Shown piece by piece: positions 1 through 9,266 of a stretch of DNA of 64,000 nt. Source of the DNA: Streptococcus orisasini (GTDB taxonomy: Bacteria; Bacillota; Bacilli; Lactobacillales; Streptococcaceae); assembly GCF_001431045.1 (NCBI RefSeq), contig NZ_BCLE01000020.1, positions 1 to 64,000 of the forward strand, read 5' to 3'. The notes under the pieces are model-generated. The model was given only the letters and a program-made list of their open reading frames with translations, searched no databases and was not told where the DNA came from. The number at the start of each line of letters is the position of its first letter. Position 1 is the first letter of the stretch. The translations under genes and the position numbers were made by a program.

Positions 1-2
1 TC

Positions 3-265
3 CTTACCATAGCTAGAAATAACAGTCTATACCGTGTTTTAGAAACACAGCTTGATAATCATAGAGCTCCTCAGGATGCGATGCAGCGGCAGCTCTGATT
101 CATCTGGCCGGGGGTCTCAGCTATATCAATGTCCACTGCCATGTCAATACTCTGGTCTATGAGCTGGCTAGAAAGTGCCAAGGGAAGGTCTCCTTTATCA
201 ATGCCACAATTATTCAGCAAAATCAGAATCAAAAACTGTTAAAAATCTTTTTAGCCAGCGGCTAA
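3..265 (+). pseudogene. Remnant of a sugar-sensing (SorC-like) regulator
   Basis: Two overlapping frames read as one broken protein. The frame starting at base 3 is open to a TGA at 96-98. The next frame then continues through a stretch containing NTLVYELARKCQGKVSFINA and stops at TAA 263-265. The pattern of a glycine-rich or polar turn followed by NTLVYELA and a hydrophobic strand recalls the C-terminal sugar-binding domain of SorC-family regulators. The expected tail of that domain is absent. No helix-turn-helix is visible because the 5' part lies outside the window. The family call is an inference from a short segment. The frame change and the early stop are directly visible. Confidence 0.35.
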
Positions 266-310
266 AATAATATTTTAACAATTTTTCTTTGTCTCTAATA
301 AGATTAATTA

Positions 311-319
311 TGCTATAAT
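311..319 (+). promoter_or_regulatory. Extended -10 promoter of tex, probably leaderless
   Basis: TGCTATAAT is a perfect extended -10 box. A weak -35 (TTGTCT, 289-294) lies 19 bp upstream. Only seven bases separate the box from the ATG at 327 and there is no Shine-Dalgarno sequence, so transcription should start at or next to the start codon. Confidence 0.65.
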
Positions 320-326
320 ATTTCTT

Positions 327-2453
327 ATGAAAATTATTGAAAAAATTGCTCAAGAGCTGAATCTGAAAGAAAAACAGATTAACAAAGTTTTAGAATTAAC
401 GGCAGAAGGAAACACTATTCCCTTTATAGCCCGCTATCGGAAAGAAATGACCGGAAATCTTGATGAAGTTGACATCAAGGCTATTATTGATCTGAATAAA
501 AGCTTGACCGCGCTGGCCGAACGCAAAACCGCTGTTTTAGCTAAAATTGAAGGACAAGGCAAATTAACTCCGGAACTGCAAAAGGCTATTGAGGCAGCAG
601 ATAAATTGGCAGATGTGGAAGAACTTTACCTGCCTTATAAGGAAAAGCGGCGGACCAAGGCAACCATTGCACGTGAAAATGGACTCTTTGAGCTGGCGCG
701 TCTTATTTTACAAAATAAGGCAGATTTAAAAGAAGCGGCTGAAAATTTTGTAAATGAAACGTTCCCAACAGCTGAAGAAGCCCTTGGCGGGGCCATGGAT
801 ATCTTGATCGAAGCACTGGCCGACGATACCAGACTGCGTTCCTGGACCTATAATGAAATCTGGGCCAACAGCCTTATCTTATCGGAAATCAAAGATGCAG
901 AACTAGATGAGAAGAAGGTCTTCCAAATTTATTATGACTTTTCTGAAGCTGTTTCAAAAATTCAAGGCTACCGTGTTTTAGCACTAAATCGGGGCGAAAA
1001 GCTTGGTGTTTTGAAAGTGCATTTTGAGCACAATCTGGATAAGATGGTTCGCTTTTTTGAAGCCCGTTTTAAAGATAAGAACGATTATATCAAGCAGGTT
1101 GTACAGGCAGCACTCAAGAAGAAAATTCTGCCAGCCATGGAGCGTCGAATTCGGACAGAACTTACTGACAAAGCAGAAGACGGGGCTATTCAGCTCTTTT
1201 CTGATAATCTGAGGAATCTCCTTTTGATTCCGCCTTTAAAAGGGAAGATGGTACTAGGCTTTGACCCTGCTTTTCGGACGGGAGCCAAGCTGGCTGTTGT
1301 TGATCAAACAGGAAAATTAATAACTACGCAAGTCATCTATCCTGTTCCTCCGGCTAGTCAGGCTAAGATTGAACAAGCAAAGGCTGATTTGGCTGACTTA
1401 ATTGCAGACTATGCTATTGAAGTTATAGCTATCGGCAATGGGACAGCCAGCCGGGAAAGCGAAGCCTTTGTCGCAGAAGTGCTCAAGGATTTTCCCCAAG
1501 TCTCTTATGTTATTGTCAATGAAAGCGGCGCATCAGTCTATTCTGCTTCTGAATTAGCCCGTCATGAATTTCCAGATTTGACTGTTGAAAAACGTTCAGC
1601 TATTTCAATTGCTAGACGCCTGCAGGATCCATTGGCAGAACTGGTCAAAATTGATCCTAAATCTATCGGAGTCGGTCAGTACCAGCACGATGTCAGCCAG
1701 AAGAAATTAGCAGAAAACCTTGATTTTGTTGTAGAAACAGTAGTCAATCAGGTTGGTGTCAATGTTAATACAGCTAGCCCAGCCCTTCTTTCGCATGTTT
1801 CGGGTCTCAATAAGACCATTTCCGAAAATATTGTCAAATACCGGGAAGAAAATGGTCAATTAAAATCGCGCCAAGATATTCAAAAAGTACCTCGCTTGGG
1901 AGCTAAAGCTTTTGAACAGGCAGCAGGATTTTTGCGAATTCCTAATGCTGAAAATATTTTGGATAATACCGGTGTTCACCCAGAATCTTACCATGCTGTT
2001 GAAAAACTCTTTGGCCTGCTTGAGATTACAGAATTAAACGATCTTGCTCAGTCTAAACTGAAATCTTTGGATATTGAAGAAGCAGCAGCTAAGATTGGTC
2101 TTGGTCAGGAAACCCTAAAGGATATTGTTGCTGATTTGCTAAAACCTGGACGTGATTTGCGCGATGATTTTGCTGCTCCTCAGCTGCGTCAGGATGTGCT
2201 GGAATTGTCTGATTTGGAAATTGGACAGCAGCTGGAAGGAACCGTTCGCAATGTTGTTGACTTTGGTGCCTTTGTTGACATCGGCCTTCATGAAGATGGT
2301 CTGATTCATATTTCGCAGATGAGCAGTCAGTTCGTTAAACATCCTAGTCAAATCGTAGCAGTTGGTGATGTTGTTACGGTTTGGGTCTCAAAAATAGATA
2401 AGGAACGTGAGAAAGTTAACCTTTCTCTGGTGGCTCCAAATGAACTTAACTGA
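327..2453 (+). CDS. tex: Tex family RNA-binding transcription accessory protein
   Basis: 708 residues, the usual length for Tex/YhgF. The N-terminal helical Tex domain carries the family signature [11 protein letters not shown] (about residues 31-41). A YqgF/RNase H-like domain follows at about 310-440 ([18 protein letters not shown]), then helix-hairpin-helix motifs at about 485-560 and a C-terminal S1 RNA-binding domain at about 625-700 ([21 protein letters not shown]). Tex is a cytoplasmic nucleic-acid-binding protein linked to transcription and RNA metabolism; its exact activity in streptococci is unclear. The start is set by the family N-terminus. The -10 box ends 7 nt before the ATG, which implies a leaderless mRNA. 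The sprT-like gene overlaps its 3' end. Confidence 0.95.
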   Translation: MKIIEKIAQELNLKEKQINKVLELTAEGNTIPFIARYRKEMTGNLDEVDIKAIIDLNKSLTALAERKTAVLAKIEGQGKLTPELQKAIEAADKLADVEELYLPYKEKRRTKATIARENGLFELARLILQNKADLKEAAENFVNETFPTAEEALGGAMDILIEALADDTRLRSWTYNEIWANSLILSEIKDAELDEKKVFQIYYDFSEAVSKIQGYRVLALNRGEKLGVLKVHFEHNLDKMVRFFEARFKDKNDYIKQVVQAALKKKILPAMERRIRTELTDKAEDGAIQLFSDNLRNLLLIPPLKGKMVLGFDPAFRTGAKLAVVDQTGKLITTQVIYPVPPASQAKIEQAKADLADLIADYAIEVIAIGNGTASRESEAFVAEVLKDFPQVSYVIVNESGASVYSASELARHEFPDLTVEKRSAISIARRLQDPLAELVKIDPKSIGVGQYQHDVSQKKLAENLDFVVETVVNQVGVNVNTASPALLSHVSGLNKTISENIVKYREENGQLKSRQDIQKVPRLGAKAFEQAAGFLRIPNAENILDNTGVHPESYHAVEKLFGLLEITELNDLAQSKLKSLDIEEAAAKIGLGQETLKDIVADLLKPGRDLRDDFAAPQLRQDVLELSDLEIGQQLEGTVRNVVDFGAFVDIGLHEDGLIHISQMSSQFVKHPSQIVAVGDVVTVWVSKIDKEREKVNLSLVAPNELN

Positions 2454-2883
2454 CTATGTAAAAGACGTTTCACGCCAGGATTTTGGTTTGGAATTTAAGC
2501 ATAAGGCACTTTGGAATTCTCGCCTGCAAACAACTGGCGGCCGCTTCTTCCCTCAGGATGGGCATTTAGATTTCAACCCAAAATTCTATAAAAAAGATGA
2601 TTTGGAGACCTTTAGGAAGATTGTCCGCCATGAGCTCTGCCATTATCACCTTTATTATGCTGGTAAGGGCTATAAGCACCGAGATAAGGACTTCAAAGAA
2701 TTGCTACTTAAGGTTAATGGCATTCGCTATGCTCCAAGTTTGAAAAGCAAGACCTTTTATTACTATTATCAATGCGAAGCCTGCGGTCAAGTGTATCAAA
2801 GAAAAAGACGCATCAATACTGCTAAATTTGCCTGCGGCAACTGTCGAGGTAAATTAAGTCCTCAAAATCGGTCGCAAGGCTGA
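2440..2883 (+). CDS. SprT-like zinc metalloprotease-fold protein
   Basis: 147 residues from the ATG at 2440. An upstream in-frame GTG at 2407 would add 11 residues that do not fit the family. The zinc motif HELCH is at about residues 65-69. A C-terminal zinc ribbon is formed by CEAC and CGNC, with basic residues between. SprT-like proteins are small cytoplasmic metallopeptidase-fold proteins whose substrate is unknown in Firmicutes. The gene overlaps the end of tex by 14 bases, so the two are likely co-transcribed and translationally coupled. All metal ligands are present. Confidence 0.88.
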   Translation: MNLTDYVKDVSRQDFGLEFKHKALWNSRLQTTGGRFFPQDGHLDFNPKFYKKDDLETFRKIVRHELCHYHLYYAGKGYKHRDKDFKELLLKVNGIRYAPSLKSKTFYYYYQCEACGQVYQRKRRINTAKFACGNCRGKLSPQNRSQG

Positions 2884-2969
2884 TGTCAGTCTTTTCTAAA
2901 TTGTTTATACTAAAATCACCTATGAGATTTATGACAGGTTTTTTAAATGAATGAGAAGGGAAAGTTTTA

Positions 2970-3239
2970 ATGAAAAATGCTATCTTTTATAGACAACGAA
3001 AAAATCGGATGATTTGCGGAGTTGTAGCAGGTTTAGCTGATAAATACGGCTGGGATCTGCCAATTGCCAGAGTTTTAACAGCTCTTTTTGTTTATTTTTC
3101 CGCTGGTTTTGGAATTGTTCTCTATATCATTTTGGCAATTTGCCTGCCTTATAAAGAAGATTTAGGCAAAGATGGACAGCCAAGAAACTATCATCAAGGT
3201 TCTCGCAAACGTAAAGATGCTGAGGTTATTGACGAATAA
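2970..3239 (+). CDS. PspC domain membrane protein
   Basis: 89 residues. It opens with the PspC signature (FYRQRKNRMICGVVAGLADKY), followed by one long hydrophobic segment at about residues 33-62 and a charged C-terminal tail. PspC-domain proteins are small inner-membrane proteins associated with envelope stress; no partner is identified here. A good RBS (GAGAAGGGAAAG) precedes the ATG. It lies 86 bases after the sprT-like gene in the same direction and just upstream of the hprK-lgt cluster, an arrangement typical of streptococci. Confidence 0.85.
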   Translation: MKNAIFYRQRKNRMICGVVAGLADKYGWDLPIARVLTALFVYFSAGFGIVLYIILAICLPYKEDLGKDGQPRNYHQGSRKRKDAEVIDE

Positions 3240-3264
3240 AACAATAAAAAAGTTTAGGCAAGTC

Positions 3265-3380
3265 TGATAAAAAAGCAGAAGTCTTCATTTCAGAGGTTCT
3301 TAGAACAGGAAGGAATCCTGAAATGTCTGTTGGTATAACTTATAGGCGAGGAGACTAATCTGTCAGTCTGCTTTTTATCA
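3265..3380 (+). ncRNA. Candidate structured RNA between pspC-like gene and hprK
   Basis: A long outer helix pairs 3265-3279 with 3367-3380 (TGATAAAAA-AGCAGA against TCTGCTTTTTATCA, one bulged A). A second helix inside it pairs AGTCTT (3280-3285) with GAGACT (3351-3356, one G-U). A third pairs CATTTCAG (3286-3293) with CTGAAATG (3318-3325) and extends inward by TTCTT/AAGGA. The nested pairing is seen directly. Whether it is a separate RNA, a 3' UTR element or an attenuator is not known. A terminator follows at 3431. Confidence 0.4.
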
Positions 3381-3430
3381 GCACTGTCTGCTGACTGAAT
3401 TAGCTTAAAATCAAAAATTTCTACTAAAAA

Positions 3431-3475
3431 AGCCCTGCCAGATTTTCAGTATTTGAAAATTGGCGGGCTCTTTTT
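3431..3475 (+). terminator. Rho-independent terminator before hprK
   Basis: AGCCCTGCCAGATTTTCA pairs with TGAAAATTGGCGGGCT and is followed by a T-run. It ends transcription from the pspC-like gene or the candidate RNA ahead of the hprK promoter (extended -10 TGATATAAT, 3512-3520). Confidence 0.85.
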
Positions 3476-3539
3476 CTTTTAATAGCAGGAAACCCATTTT
3501 ATACGGATTTATGATATAATAAAGTGCTAAGGAGGTAGT

Positions 3540-4472
3540 ATGGCAGTTACAGTACAGATGTTGGTTGACAAGGTGAAACTGGATGTCATTTACGGTACAC
3601 CTGAGCTGTTGCAAAAAGATATTATAACAGCAGATATTTCCCGTCCGGGTCTTGAGATGACCGGTTACTTTGATTATTATGCACCTGAACGTATTCAGCT
3701 GCTGGGAATGAAGGAATGGTCTTACTTAACACAGATGACCTCACATAATCGTTATTCTGTTTTGAAGGAAATGTTTAAGACAGAAACACCGGCCATTATT
3801 GTTGCCAGATCTCTAACGATTCCAGAAGAGATGCTGAAAGCAGCCAAAGAAGAAGGCATTGCTGTTTTACAAAGTCACGTTCCTACTAGCCGACTTTCAG
3901 GAGAAATGTCCTGGTATTTGGATTCCTGTCTGGCTGAGAGAACTAGTGTCCACGGTGTTCTTATGGACATTTATGGCATGGGTGTTCTCATTCAGGGAGA
4001 CTCAGGTATTGGCAAGAGTGAAACCGGCTTGGAGCTCGTTAAGAGGGGGCACCGTCTGGTTGCCGATGACCGAGTTGATGTCTATGCCAAAGATGAGGAA
4101 ACTCTTTGGGGAGAGCCTGCTGAGATTTTGCGGCATCTGCTGGAAATCAGAGGGGTCGGCATTATTGATGTGATGAGTCTTTACGGGGCCAGCGCTGTCA
4201 AGGATTCATCACAGGTTCAGCTATCTATTTATCTTGAAAATTTTGAAAAAGGTAAGATTTTTGATCGTTTGGGAAATGGCAATGAAGAAATTGAGATGTC
4301 TGGTGTTAAAATTCCCCGCGTTCGTATACCCGTTAAGACTGGACGAAATGTTTCAGTTGTTATTGAGGCAGCAGCTATGAATTATCGCGCCAAACAAATG
4401 GGTTATGATGCTACTAAAACTTTTGAAGATCGACTGACACAGCTAATTGATCAAAATGAGGAATCCAAATGA
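3540..4472 (+). CDS. hprK: HPr kinase/phosphorylase
   Basis: 310 residues. This cytoplasmic bifunctional enzyme phosphorylates and dephosphorylates HPr at Ser46 and is the sensor of Gram-positive catabolite repression. The P-loop GDSGIGKSE is at about residues 153-161 and the HprK signature [15 protein letters not shown] at about 203-217. The N-terminal receiver-like domain is complete. The start follows an AAGGAGG ribosome binding site, and an extended -10 box lies at 3512-3520. The stop overlaps the start of lgt by 4 bases (ATGA), a conserved coupling. The window also carries a complete PTS system that HprK/CcpA would be expected to control. Confidence 0.97.
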   Translation: MAVTVQMLVDKVKLDVIYGTPELLQKDIITADISRPGLEMTGYFDYYAPERIQLLGMKEWSYLTQMTSHNRYSVLKEMFKTETPAIIVARSLTIPEEMLKAAKEEGIAVLQSHVPTSRLSGEMSWYLDSCLAERTSVHGVLMDIYGMGVLIQGDSGIGKSETGLELVKRGHRLVADDRVDVYAKDEETLWGEPAEILRHLLEIRGVGIIDVMSLYGASAVKDSSQVQLSIYLENFEKGKIFDRLGNGNEEIEMSGVKIPRVRIPVKTGRNVSVVIEAAAMNYRAKQMGYDATKTFEDRLTQLIDQNEESK

Positions 4473-5263
4473 TTAATCCTATTGCTATTCAGATCGGTCC
4501 TATAGCCATTCGTTGGTATGCTATTTGTATTGTAACGGGGCTCATTTTAGCCGTCTATCTTACCGGACTTGAGGCACCTAAAAAGAATATTAAAAAAGAT
4601 GATGTCTTAGATTTTATTCTTATAGCCTTTCCCTTATCTATCCTTGGTGCACGAATCTATTATGTTATCTTTGACTGGGATTATTATGCTAAAAATCCCG
4701 GTGAAATTCTAGCTACTTGGCATGGTGGTATTGCCATCTATGGGGGGCTGCTTACAGGAGCTGCTGTGCTCTTTGTCTTTTGTTACTACCGGATGATTAA
4801 GCCGATTGATTTTTTAGATATTGCTGCTCCGGGAGTAATGCTGGCACAGGCTATTGGCCGTTGGGGCAACTTCGTCAATCAGGAAGCTTATGGTAAGGCT
4901 GTCGCCCACCTCAATTATCTACCTGATTGGATCAGAAAGCAGATGTATATTGAGGGACATTACCGCACACCAACTTTTCTTTATGAATCCTTGTGGAATC
5001 TGTTGGGATTTGCTCTTATTATGAGTTTACGTCATAAAACCAAGTTGCTGAAAGAAGGAGAAGTGACTTTCTTTTATCTGATTTGGTATGGCTGCGGCCG
5101 CTTTGTCATTGAGGGAATGCGCACGGATAGTCTCATGTTTATGAATTTACGAGTCTCTCAGTGGCTCTCAGTTTTACTGGTTATTATCGGTCTTGCTTTA
5201 TGTGCAGTAAGACGCTTTAGGAAAGATGTGCCTTATTATCAAGCAGATGATAACAAGGCTTAG
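4469..5263 (+). CDS. lgt: Prolipoprotein diacylglyceryl transferase
   Basis: 264 residues with about seven membrane segments. It transfers diacylglycerol from phosphatidylglycerol to the lipobox cysteine of prelipoproteins at the membrane. The Lgt signature [13 protein letters not shown] (about residues 130-142) and the conserved N-terminal IRWYAI are present. One likely substrate, the DUF4430 lipoprotein at 28325, lies in this window. The start overlaps the hprK stop by ATGA, so translation is coupled. It is followed after 17 bases by the DUF948 gene. Confidence 0.97.
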   Translation: MINPIAIQIGPIAIRWYAICIVTGLILAVYLTGLEAPKKNIKKDDVLDFILIAFPLSILGARIYYVIFDWDYYAKNPGEILATWHGGIAIYGGLLTGAAVLFVFCYYRMIKPIDFLDIAAPGVMLAQAIGRWGNFVNQEAYGKAVAHLNYLPDWIRKQMYIEGHYRTPTFLYESLWNLLGFALIMSLRHKTKLLKEGEVTFFYLIWYGCGRFVIEGMRTDSLMFMNLRVSQWLSVLLVIIGLALCAVRRFRKDVPYYQADDNKA

Positions 5264-5280
5264 AATTTAGGGAGAAAACT

Positions 5281-5673
5281 ATGTGGGAAATTGCTTTATT
5301 AATCATTGCTCTTGCCTTTGCAGTTTTGGTCTTGTATCTTGTTTTTTTATTGAAAAAAATTTCGGCTGCAGTTGATGAATCGCGTCAGACATTAAAAATT
5401 CTGACTAGTGATGTTAATGTGACACTTTATCAGACTAATGAACTTTTAGCAAAAGCAAATGTATTAGTGGAAGATGTCAATGGCAAGGTAGAAACCATTG
5501 ATCCACTCTTTACAGCTATAGCTGATTTATCAGAAAGTGTGTCAGATCTCAATAAACAGGCTCGGTATTTTGGTCAAAAGGCAAACAACGCTGCTTCTAG
5601 TGCTGGTAAGGCAGGGGCTGCCTATACAATTGGCAAAGTAGCTTCCAAGTTGTTTCGCAAGAAAGGGGATTAA
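5281..5673 (+). CDS. DUF948 family membrane-anchored protein
   Basis: 130 residues. One N-terminal transmembrane helix (about residues 2-23) is followed by a long amphipathic, probably coiled-coil, region and a basic C-terminus (KLFRKKGD). This matches the DUF948/YtxG-type family, found next to YtxH-like proteins in Firmicutes and of unknown biochemical role. The RBS AGGGAGAAA is good. It is the third gene of the hprK operon and is separated from the next gene by 2 bases. Confidence 0.8.
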   Translation: MWEIALLIIALAFAVLVLYLVFLLKKISAAVDESRQTLKILTSDVNVTLYQTNELLAKANVLVEDVNGKVETIDPLFTAIADLSESVSDLNKQARYFGQKANNAASSAGKAGAAYTIGKVASKLFRKKGD

Positions 5674-5675
5674 TT

Positions 5676-6122
5676 ATGGGTAAATTTTTAAATACTGTTA
5701 TTATCGGGGCTGCTTCAGGAGCTGCCGCTGCTTACTTTCTTTCAACAGAAAAAGGCCAGCAAGTTAAGCAGAAGGTTAACCAAGCTTTTGAAGCCTATAA
5801 AAGAAATCCAGAAGAATATCACCGGTATGCTTCTCAAAAGGCTAGTGAATATAAGGATACAGCAGTCAATACATTTAAAGACTACAAAGAAAAATTTGAG
5901 ACCGGAGAGCTAACCAAAGATGATCTTGTTTCTACGGTTAAAGAAAAGGCTTATCAAGTAGGAGATCTTGCTGATCAAACCATTTCTGAAGTAAAAAAAT
6001 ATCTATCTCAGGCAGCTGATAAAACAGAAGAAACAGCGCCTGTATCAAAAGCACAGGTTGATGATATTGTGATTGATTATCAAGAGGAAGCAGAAACTTC
6101 AGACGATGTAAATGAAGCTTAA
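5676..6122 (+). CDS. YtxH-like protein
   Basis: 148 residues. The N-terminus (about residues 5-25) has the glycine/alanine-rich hydrophobic segment typical of YtxH proteins (IIGAASGAAAAYFLST), followed by a highly charged helical tail with heptad-like K/E patterning. The function is unknown; related proteins are linked to stress or envelope responses in Bacillus. It ends the hprK-lgt-DUF948 operon, with a terminator hairpin about 80 bases further on. Confidence 0.8.
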   Translation: MGKFLNTVIIGAASGAAAAYFLSTEKGQQVKQKVNQAFEAYKRNPEEYHRYASQKASEYKDTAVNTFKDYKEKFETGELTKDDLVSTVKEKAYQVGDLADQTISEVKKYLSQAADKTEETAPVSKAQVDDIVIDYQEEAETSDDVNEA

Positions 6123-6200
6123 AAAAGAAACAGCTTCCCTTATTTTGAAGTAGTTATAAAAGGAAGCAAGAGGTCTTCTAAATTTAAATTAAATTACAGT

Positions 6201-6233
6201 AAAAGCTCTCATTTTGTAATTGAGGGCTTTTTG
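6201..6233 (+). terminator. Terminator of the hprK operon
   Basis: AAAGCTCTCA pairs with TGAGGGCTTT around a TTTTGTAAT loop, followed by TTTTT. Confidence 0.8.
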
Positions 6234-6311
6234 CTTAATGCATTATTGATTAGTTGAAAAAGCCAATGGGCAGATGAATAATAGGTTAATTAATTCTAGA
6301 TGGACTATTAA

Positions 6312-6345
6312 CAGAAAAAAGAAGCTGAACTTTTGGTTCAACTTC
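6312..6345 (-). terminator. Terminator of the DUF3270-like gene
   Basis: GAAGCTGAAC (6321-6330) pairs with GTTCAACTTC (6336-6345). On the minus strand the hairpin is followed by TTTTTT. A second short hairpin, GTGGG (6356-6360) with CCCAC (6368-6372), is followed by a T-run on the plus strand. Confidence 0.75.
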
Positions 6346-6382
6346 TTTTGCGGGTGTGGGCAGGAGTCCCACTTTTTTATTA

Positions 6383-6670
6383 TTAAGATTTAAGGCGTTT
6401 CAGACCGGCTTGCGCTGCTGATGTAATTCCCCAGCTGATTAGCAAGGACAGCGGGAAAGCAAAGACAGGAGAGAACTTAGCAACTAGAAGAATAAAGCAA
6501 GTCAGGATTGTTACGACACAGAAAAAAGCCAGTTTAGCGAAAAAAATAAGTTCGTTTAGCTTTGTCCTGCTATCATCAAAATCTTGAAATTCTTGATACT
6601 TAGGCGTCAGATCTTCTTGATAATCAAGTTCTTCATAATTTTCTGTCTGCCTATTCAGATTTGCTGACAT
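6383..6670 (-). CDS. Small two-helix membrane protein, DUF3270-like
   Basis: 95 residues. An acidic, tyrosine-rich N-terminus (YEELDYQEDLTPKYQEF) precedes two hydrophobic helices at about residues 42-62 and 68-88, and the C-terminus is basic. The layout and the YEELDYQE motif resemble the streptococcal DUF3270 family, whose function is unknown. An RBS (AGAGGAGGAA) sits just before the ATG on the minus strand. The gene stands alone between two plus-strand operons with its own terminator. Confidence 0.75.
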   Translation of the reverse strand: MSANLNRQTENYEELDYQEDLTPKYQEFQDFDDSRTKLNELIFFAKLAFFCVVTILTCFILLVAKFSPVFAFPLSLLISWGITSAAQAGLKRLKS

Positions 6671-6822
6671 GAGTTCCTCCTCTAGATATTCCTTAACATC
6701 TTATCACAAATTGTGAAGTTTGTCATCTGTTTTCTGAAATTTTTTTTGTAATAAACCAGCCTTCGCTTTGATAGGGCTTTAAATATTTCATATTTCAAAA
6801 AAGTGGCTTTTTATCTTAAATT

Positions 6823-6831
6823 TGATACAAT
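6823..6831 (+). promoter_or_regulatory. Extended -10 of trhP1, probably leaderless
   Basis: TGATACAAT ends seven bases before the ATG at 6839. No Shine-Dalgarno sequence lies between them. Confidence 0.6.
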
Positions 6832-6838
6832 AATAGGT

Positions 6839-7765
6839 ATGGAAAAAATTGTTATTACTGCAACTGCAGAATCTGTTGAACAAGTCAAAGAATTGTTAGA
6901 TGCTGGTGTAGATCGCATCTATGTTGGTGAGAAGGATTATGCTTTGCGTCTGCCGCATACTTTTAACTATGATGAGCTGAGAGAAATTGCTGCGCTGGTT
7001 CATGGAGCTGGAAAAGAGCTGACGGTTGCTGCCAATGCTCTCATGCACCAGGAAATGATGGATAATATCAAGCCTTTTTTGGAATTGATGAAGGAAATTC
7101 AGGTAGATTATCTGGTAGTCGGTGATGCCGGTGTTTTTTATGTCAATAAGCGCGATGGCTATCATTTTAAGCTGATTTATGACACATCTGTTTTTGTCAC
7201 TTCCAGCCGTCAGGTTAATTTTTGGAGCCAGCATGGAGCTGTGGAAGCTGTTTTAGCGCGTGAAATCCCTTCAGAAGAGCTTTTTTCCATGTCCGAGAAT
7301 TTAGAAATTCCAGCTGAAATCTTGGTTTATGGGGCTTCTGTTATCCACCATTCAAAACGGCCGTTGATTCAAAATTATTATAATTTTACGCATATAGACG
7401 ATGAAAAATCAAGAGAACGCGGTCTTTTTCTGGCTGAGCCTAGCGATCCGGAATCTCATTATTCAATTTATGAGGATAAACACGGAACGCATATTTTTAT
7501 GAACAATGATATTGATCTGATGACGAAGCTCCCAGAATTAACGAAGCATCATTACTGTCATTGGAAATTAGATGGTATTTACTGTCCGGGACAGAATTTT
7601 GTGGAGATTGCCAAATTATTTGTTAAGGCGCGCACATTGATAGAAGAGGGAAGCTTTACACAGGATCAGGCCTTCCTCTTTGATGAAGAAATCAGAAAAC
7701 TCCATCCCAAGGGCCGTGGTTTAGATACTGGTTTTTATGATTTTGACCCTAATCTAGTGAAATAA
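6839..7765 (+). CDS. trhP1: U32 family protein, TrhP1-type tRNA hydroxylation
   Basis: 308 residues from the ATG at 6839. An in-frame GTG at 6803 lies upstream of the -10 box and can be excluded. It belongs to the U32 peptidase family and matches the short member (YrrN/TrhP1 type) of the Bacillus pair needed for prephenate-dependent hydroxylation of tRNA uridine 34. Visible family features are a TIM-barrel-like start (ESVEQVKELLDAGVDRIYVG) and the conserved IYCPGQNFVEIAK near the C-terminus. The promoter arrangement predicts a leaderless transcript. The longer partner follows 13 bases downstream. Assignment to tRNA modification rests on family knowledge and pairing. Confidence 0.85.
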   Translation: MEKIVITATAESVEQVKELLDAGVDRIYVGEKDYALRLPHTFNYDELREIAALVHGAGKELTVAANALMHQEMMDNIKPFLELMKEIQVDYLVVGDAGVFYVNKRDGYHFKLIYDTSVFVTSSRQVNFWSQHGAVEAVLAREIPSEELFSMSENLEIPAEILVYGASVIHHSKRPLIQNYYNFTHIDDEKSRERGLFLAEPSDPESHYSIYEDKHGTHIFMNNDIDLMTKLPELTKHHYCHWKLDGIYCPGQNFVEIAKLFVKARTLIEEGSFTQDQAFLFDEEIRKLHPKGRGLDTGFYDFDPNLVK

Positions 7766-7778
7766 AAGAAAGAGATAG

Positions 7779-9071
7779 ATGATGACACAAACAAAGAAAA
7801 AACGGCCGGAAGTTTTGTCACCGGCTGGAACTTTAGAAAAACTTAAAGTTGCTGTAGACTATGGAGCAGACGCTGTTTTTGTTGGCGGTCAGGCCTATGG
7901 TCTTCGCAGCCGTGCTGGTAATTTTTCCATGGAGGAAATGGCCGAAGGTATTCATTATGCGCATGAACACGGTGTAAAGGTCTATGTAGCGGCCAATATG
8001 GTAACTCATGAGGGCAATGAAATCGGAGCTGGTCAATGGTTCCGAGATCTGCGTGACTTAGGCCTCGATGCTGTTATCGTATCAGATCCCGCCTTGATTG
8101 CCATCTGTGCAACGGAGGCACCTGGTTTAGAAATTCATTTGTCGACACAGGCTTCGTCAACGAATTATGAAACATTTGAATTTTGGAAGGAGCTGGGCCT
8201 GACACGTGTGGTTTTAGCGCGTGAAGTAAGTATGAAAGAACTGGCTGAAATTCGCAAACGTACCAGTGTTGAAATCGAAGCCTTTGTACATGGTGCCATG
8301 TGTATTTCCTACTCAGGACGCTGTGTTTTATCAAATCACATGAGCCATCGTGACGCCAATCGAGGCGGTTGCTCGCAATCCTGCCGCTGGAAATATGACC
8401 TTTTTGACATGCCTTTTGGTCAGGAACGTAGATCGCTGAAAGGCGAAATTCCAGAAGAATTTTCAATGTCAGCCGTTGACATGTGTATGATCGAGCATAT
8501 TCCCGACATGATCGAAAACGGTGTTGACAGCCTTAAGATTGAAGGCCGCATGAAATCCATTCACTATGTCTCTACAGTGACTAACTGTTACAAGGCGGCT
8601 GTTGATGCCTACCTTGAAAGTCCGGAAAAGTTTGAAGCTATCAAAGAAGACCTGATTGACGAATTATGGAAGGTAGCTCAACGGGAATTGGCGACTGGCT
8701 TTTACTACCATACTCCGACAGAAAATGAACAGCTTTTCGGAGCGCGCCGCAAAATTCCGCAATACAAGTTTATTGGTGAAGTTGTTGACTTTGATGAAAC
8801 AAGCATGACAGCAACCATTCGCCAGCGCAATGTTATCAACGAAGGAGACCGAGTTGAATTTTACGGACCGGGCTTCCGGCATTTTGAAACCTTTATCCAA
8901 GATTTGCATGATGCCGATGGTGTCAAGATTGAACGTGCTCCTAAACCCATGGAGCTCCTAACGATTACAGTGCCTCAGGCAGTAAAAGCAGGTGACATGA
9001 TCCGTGCCTGCAAGGAAGGTCTGGTGAATTTATACAAGGAAGACGGCAGCAGCGTAACGCTTAGAGCCTGA
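7779..9071 (+). CDS. trhP2: U32 family protein, TrhP2-type tRNA hydroxylation
   Basis: 430 residues (429 if the second ATG at 7782 is used). It is the long U32 member (YrrO/TrhP2 or YegQ type). The signature EAFVHGAMCISYSGRCVLSNHMSHRD is at about residues 164-189, followed by NRGGCSQSCRWKYDL. The conserved cysteines are thought to bind an iron-sulfur cluster in this family. The conserved SLKIEGRMKS is near residue 250, and a C-terminal beta domain completes the protein. It is co-transcribed with trhP1. In Bacillus both proteins are needed for 5-hydroxyuridine at the tRNA wobble position. The older label collagenase reflects the family's first-described activity and is unlikely here. Confidence 0.87.
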   Translation: MMTQTKKKRPEVLSPAGTLEKLKVAVDYGADAVFVGGQAYGLRSRAGNFSMEEMAEGIHYAHEHGVKVYVAANMVTHEGNEIGAGQWFRDLRDLGLDAVIVSDPALIAICATEAPGLEIHLSTQASSTNYETFEFWKELGLTRVVLAREVSMKELAEIRKRTSVEIEAFVHGAMCISYSGRCVLSNHMSHRDANRGGCSQSCRWKYDLFDMPFGQERRSLKGEIPEEFSMSAVDMCMIEHIPDMIENGVDSLKIEGRMKSIHYVSTVTNCYKAAVDAYLESPEKFEAIKEDLIDELWKVAQRELATGFYYHTPTENEQLFGARRKIPQYKFIGEVVDFDETSMTATIRQRNVINEGDRVEFYGPGFRHFETFIQDLHDADGVKIERAPKPMELLTITVPQAVKAGDMIRACKEGLVNLYKEDGSSVTLRA

Positions 9072-9191
9072 TCTGTATTATGCTCTGTGGAAGTCAAAAA
9101 CAAACGTCCTTGGCCTCGTCTTGCCGTATCAGTCCTATCTGCGGTTTGCCGCTAGTTTGAACTTGATTTTCTTTGAGTCTTAATTAATATA

Positions 9192-9236
9192 AAAAGCACC
9201 CCTAAGGTTAGACAGAAAAATCTAATCTTAGGGGTG
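9192..9236 (-). terminator. Strong terminator of the gene at 9267
   Basis: A 16-bp arm at 9197-9212 pairs with 9221-9236 (CACCCCTAAG... against ...CTTAGGGGTG). On the minus strand a TTTTT tract follows. Confidence 0.85.
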
Positions 9237-9266
9237 AACTTGTTTGGATCTACTTTTACTTGCAGT

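Noticed and set aside
6803-6838. GTG start that would lengthen trhP1 by 12 residues
   Set aside because: It lies upstream of the -10 box, and the extra residues do not fit the family N-terminus.
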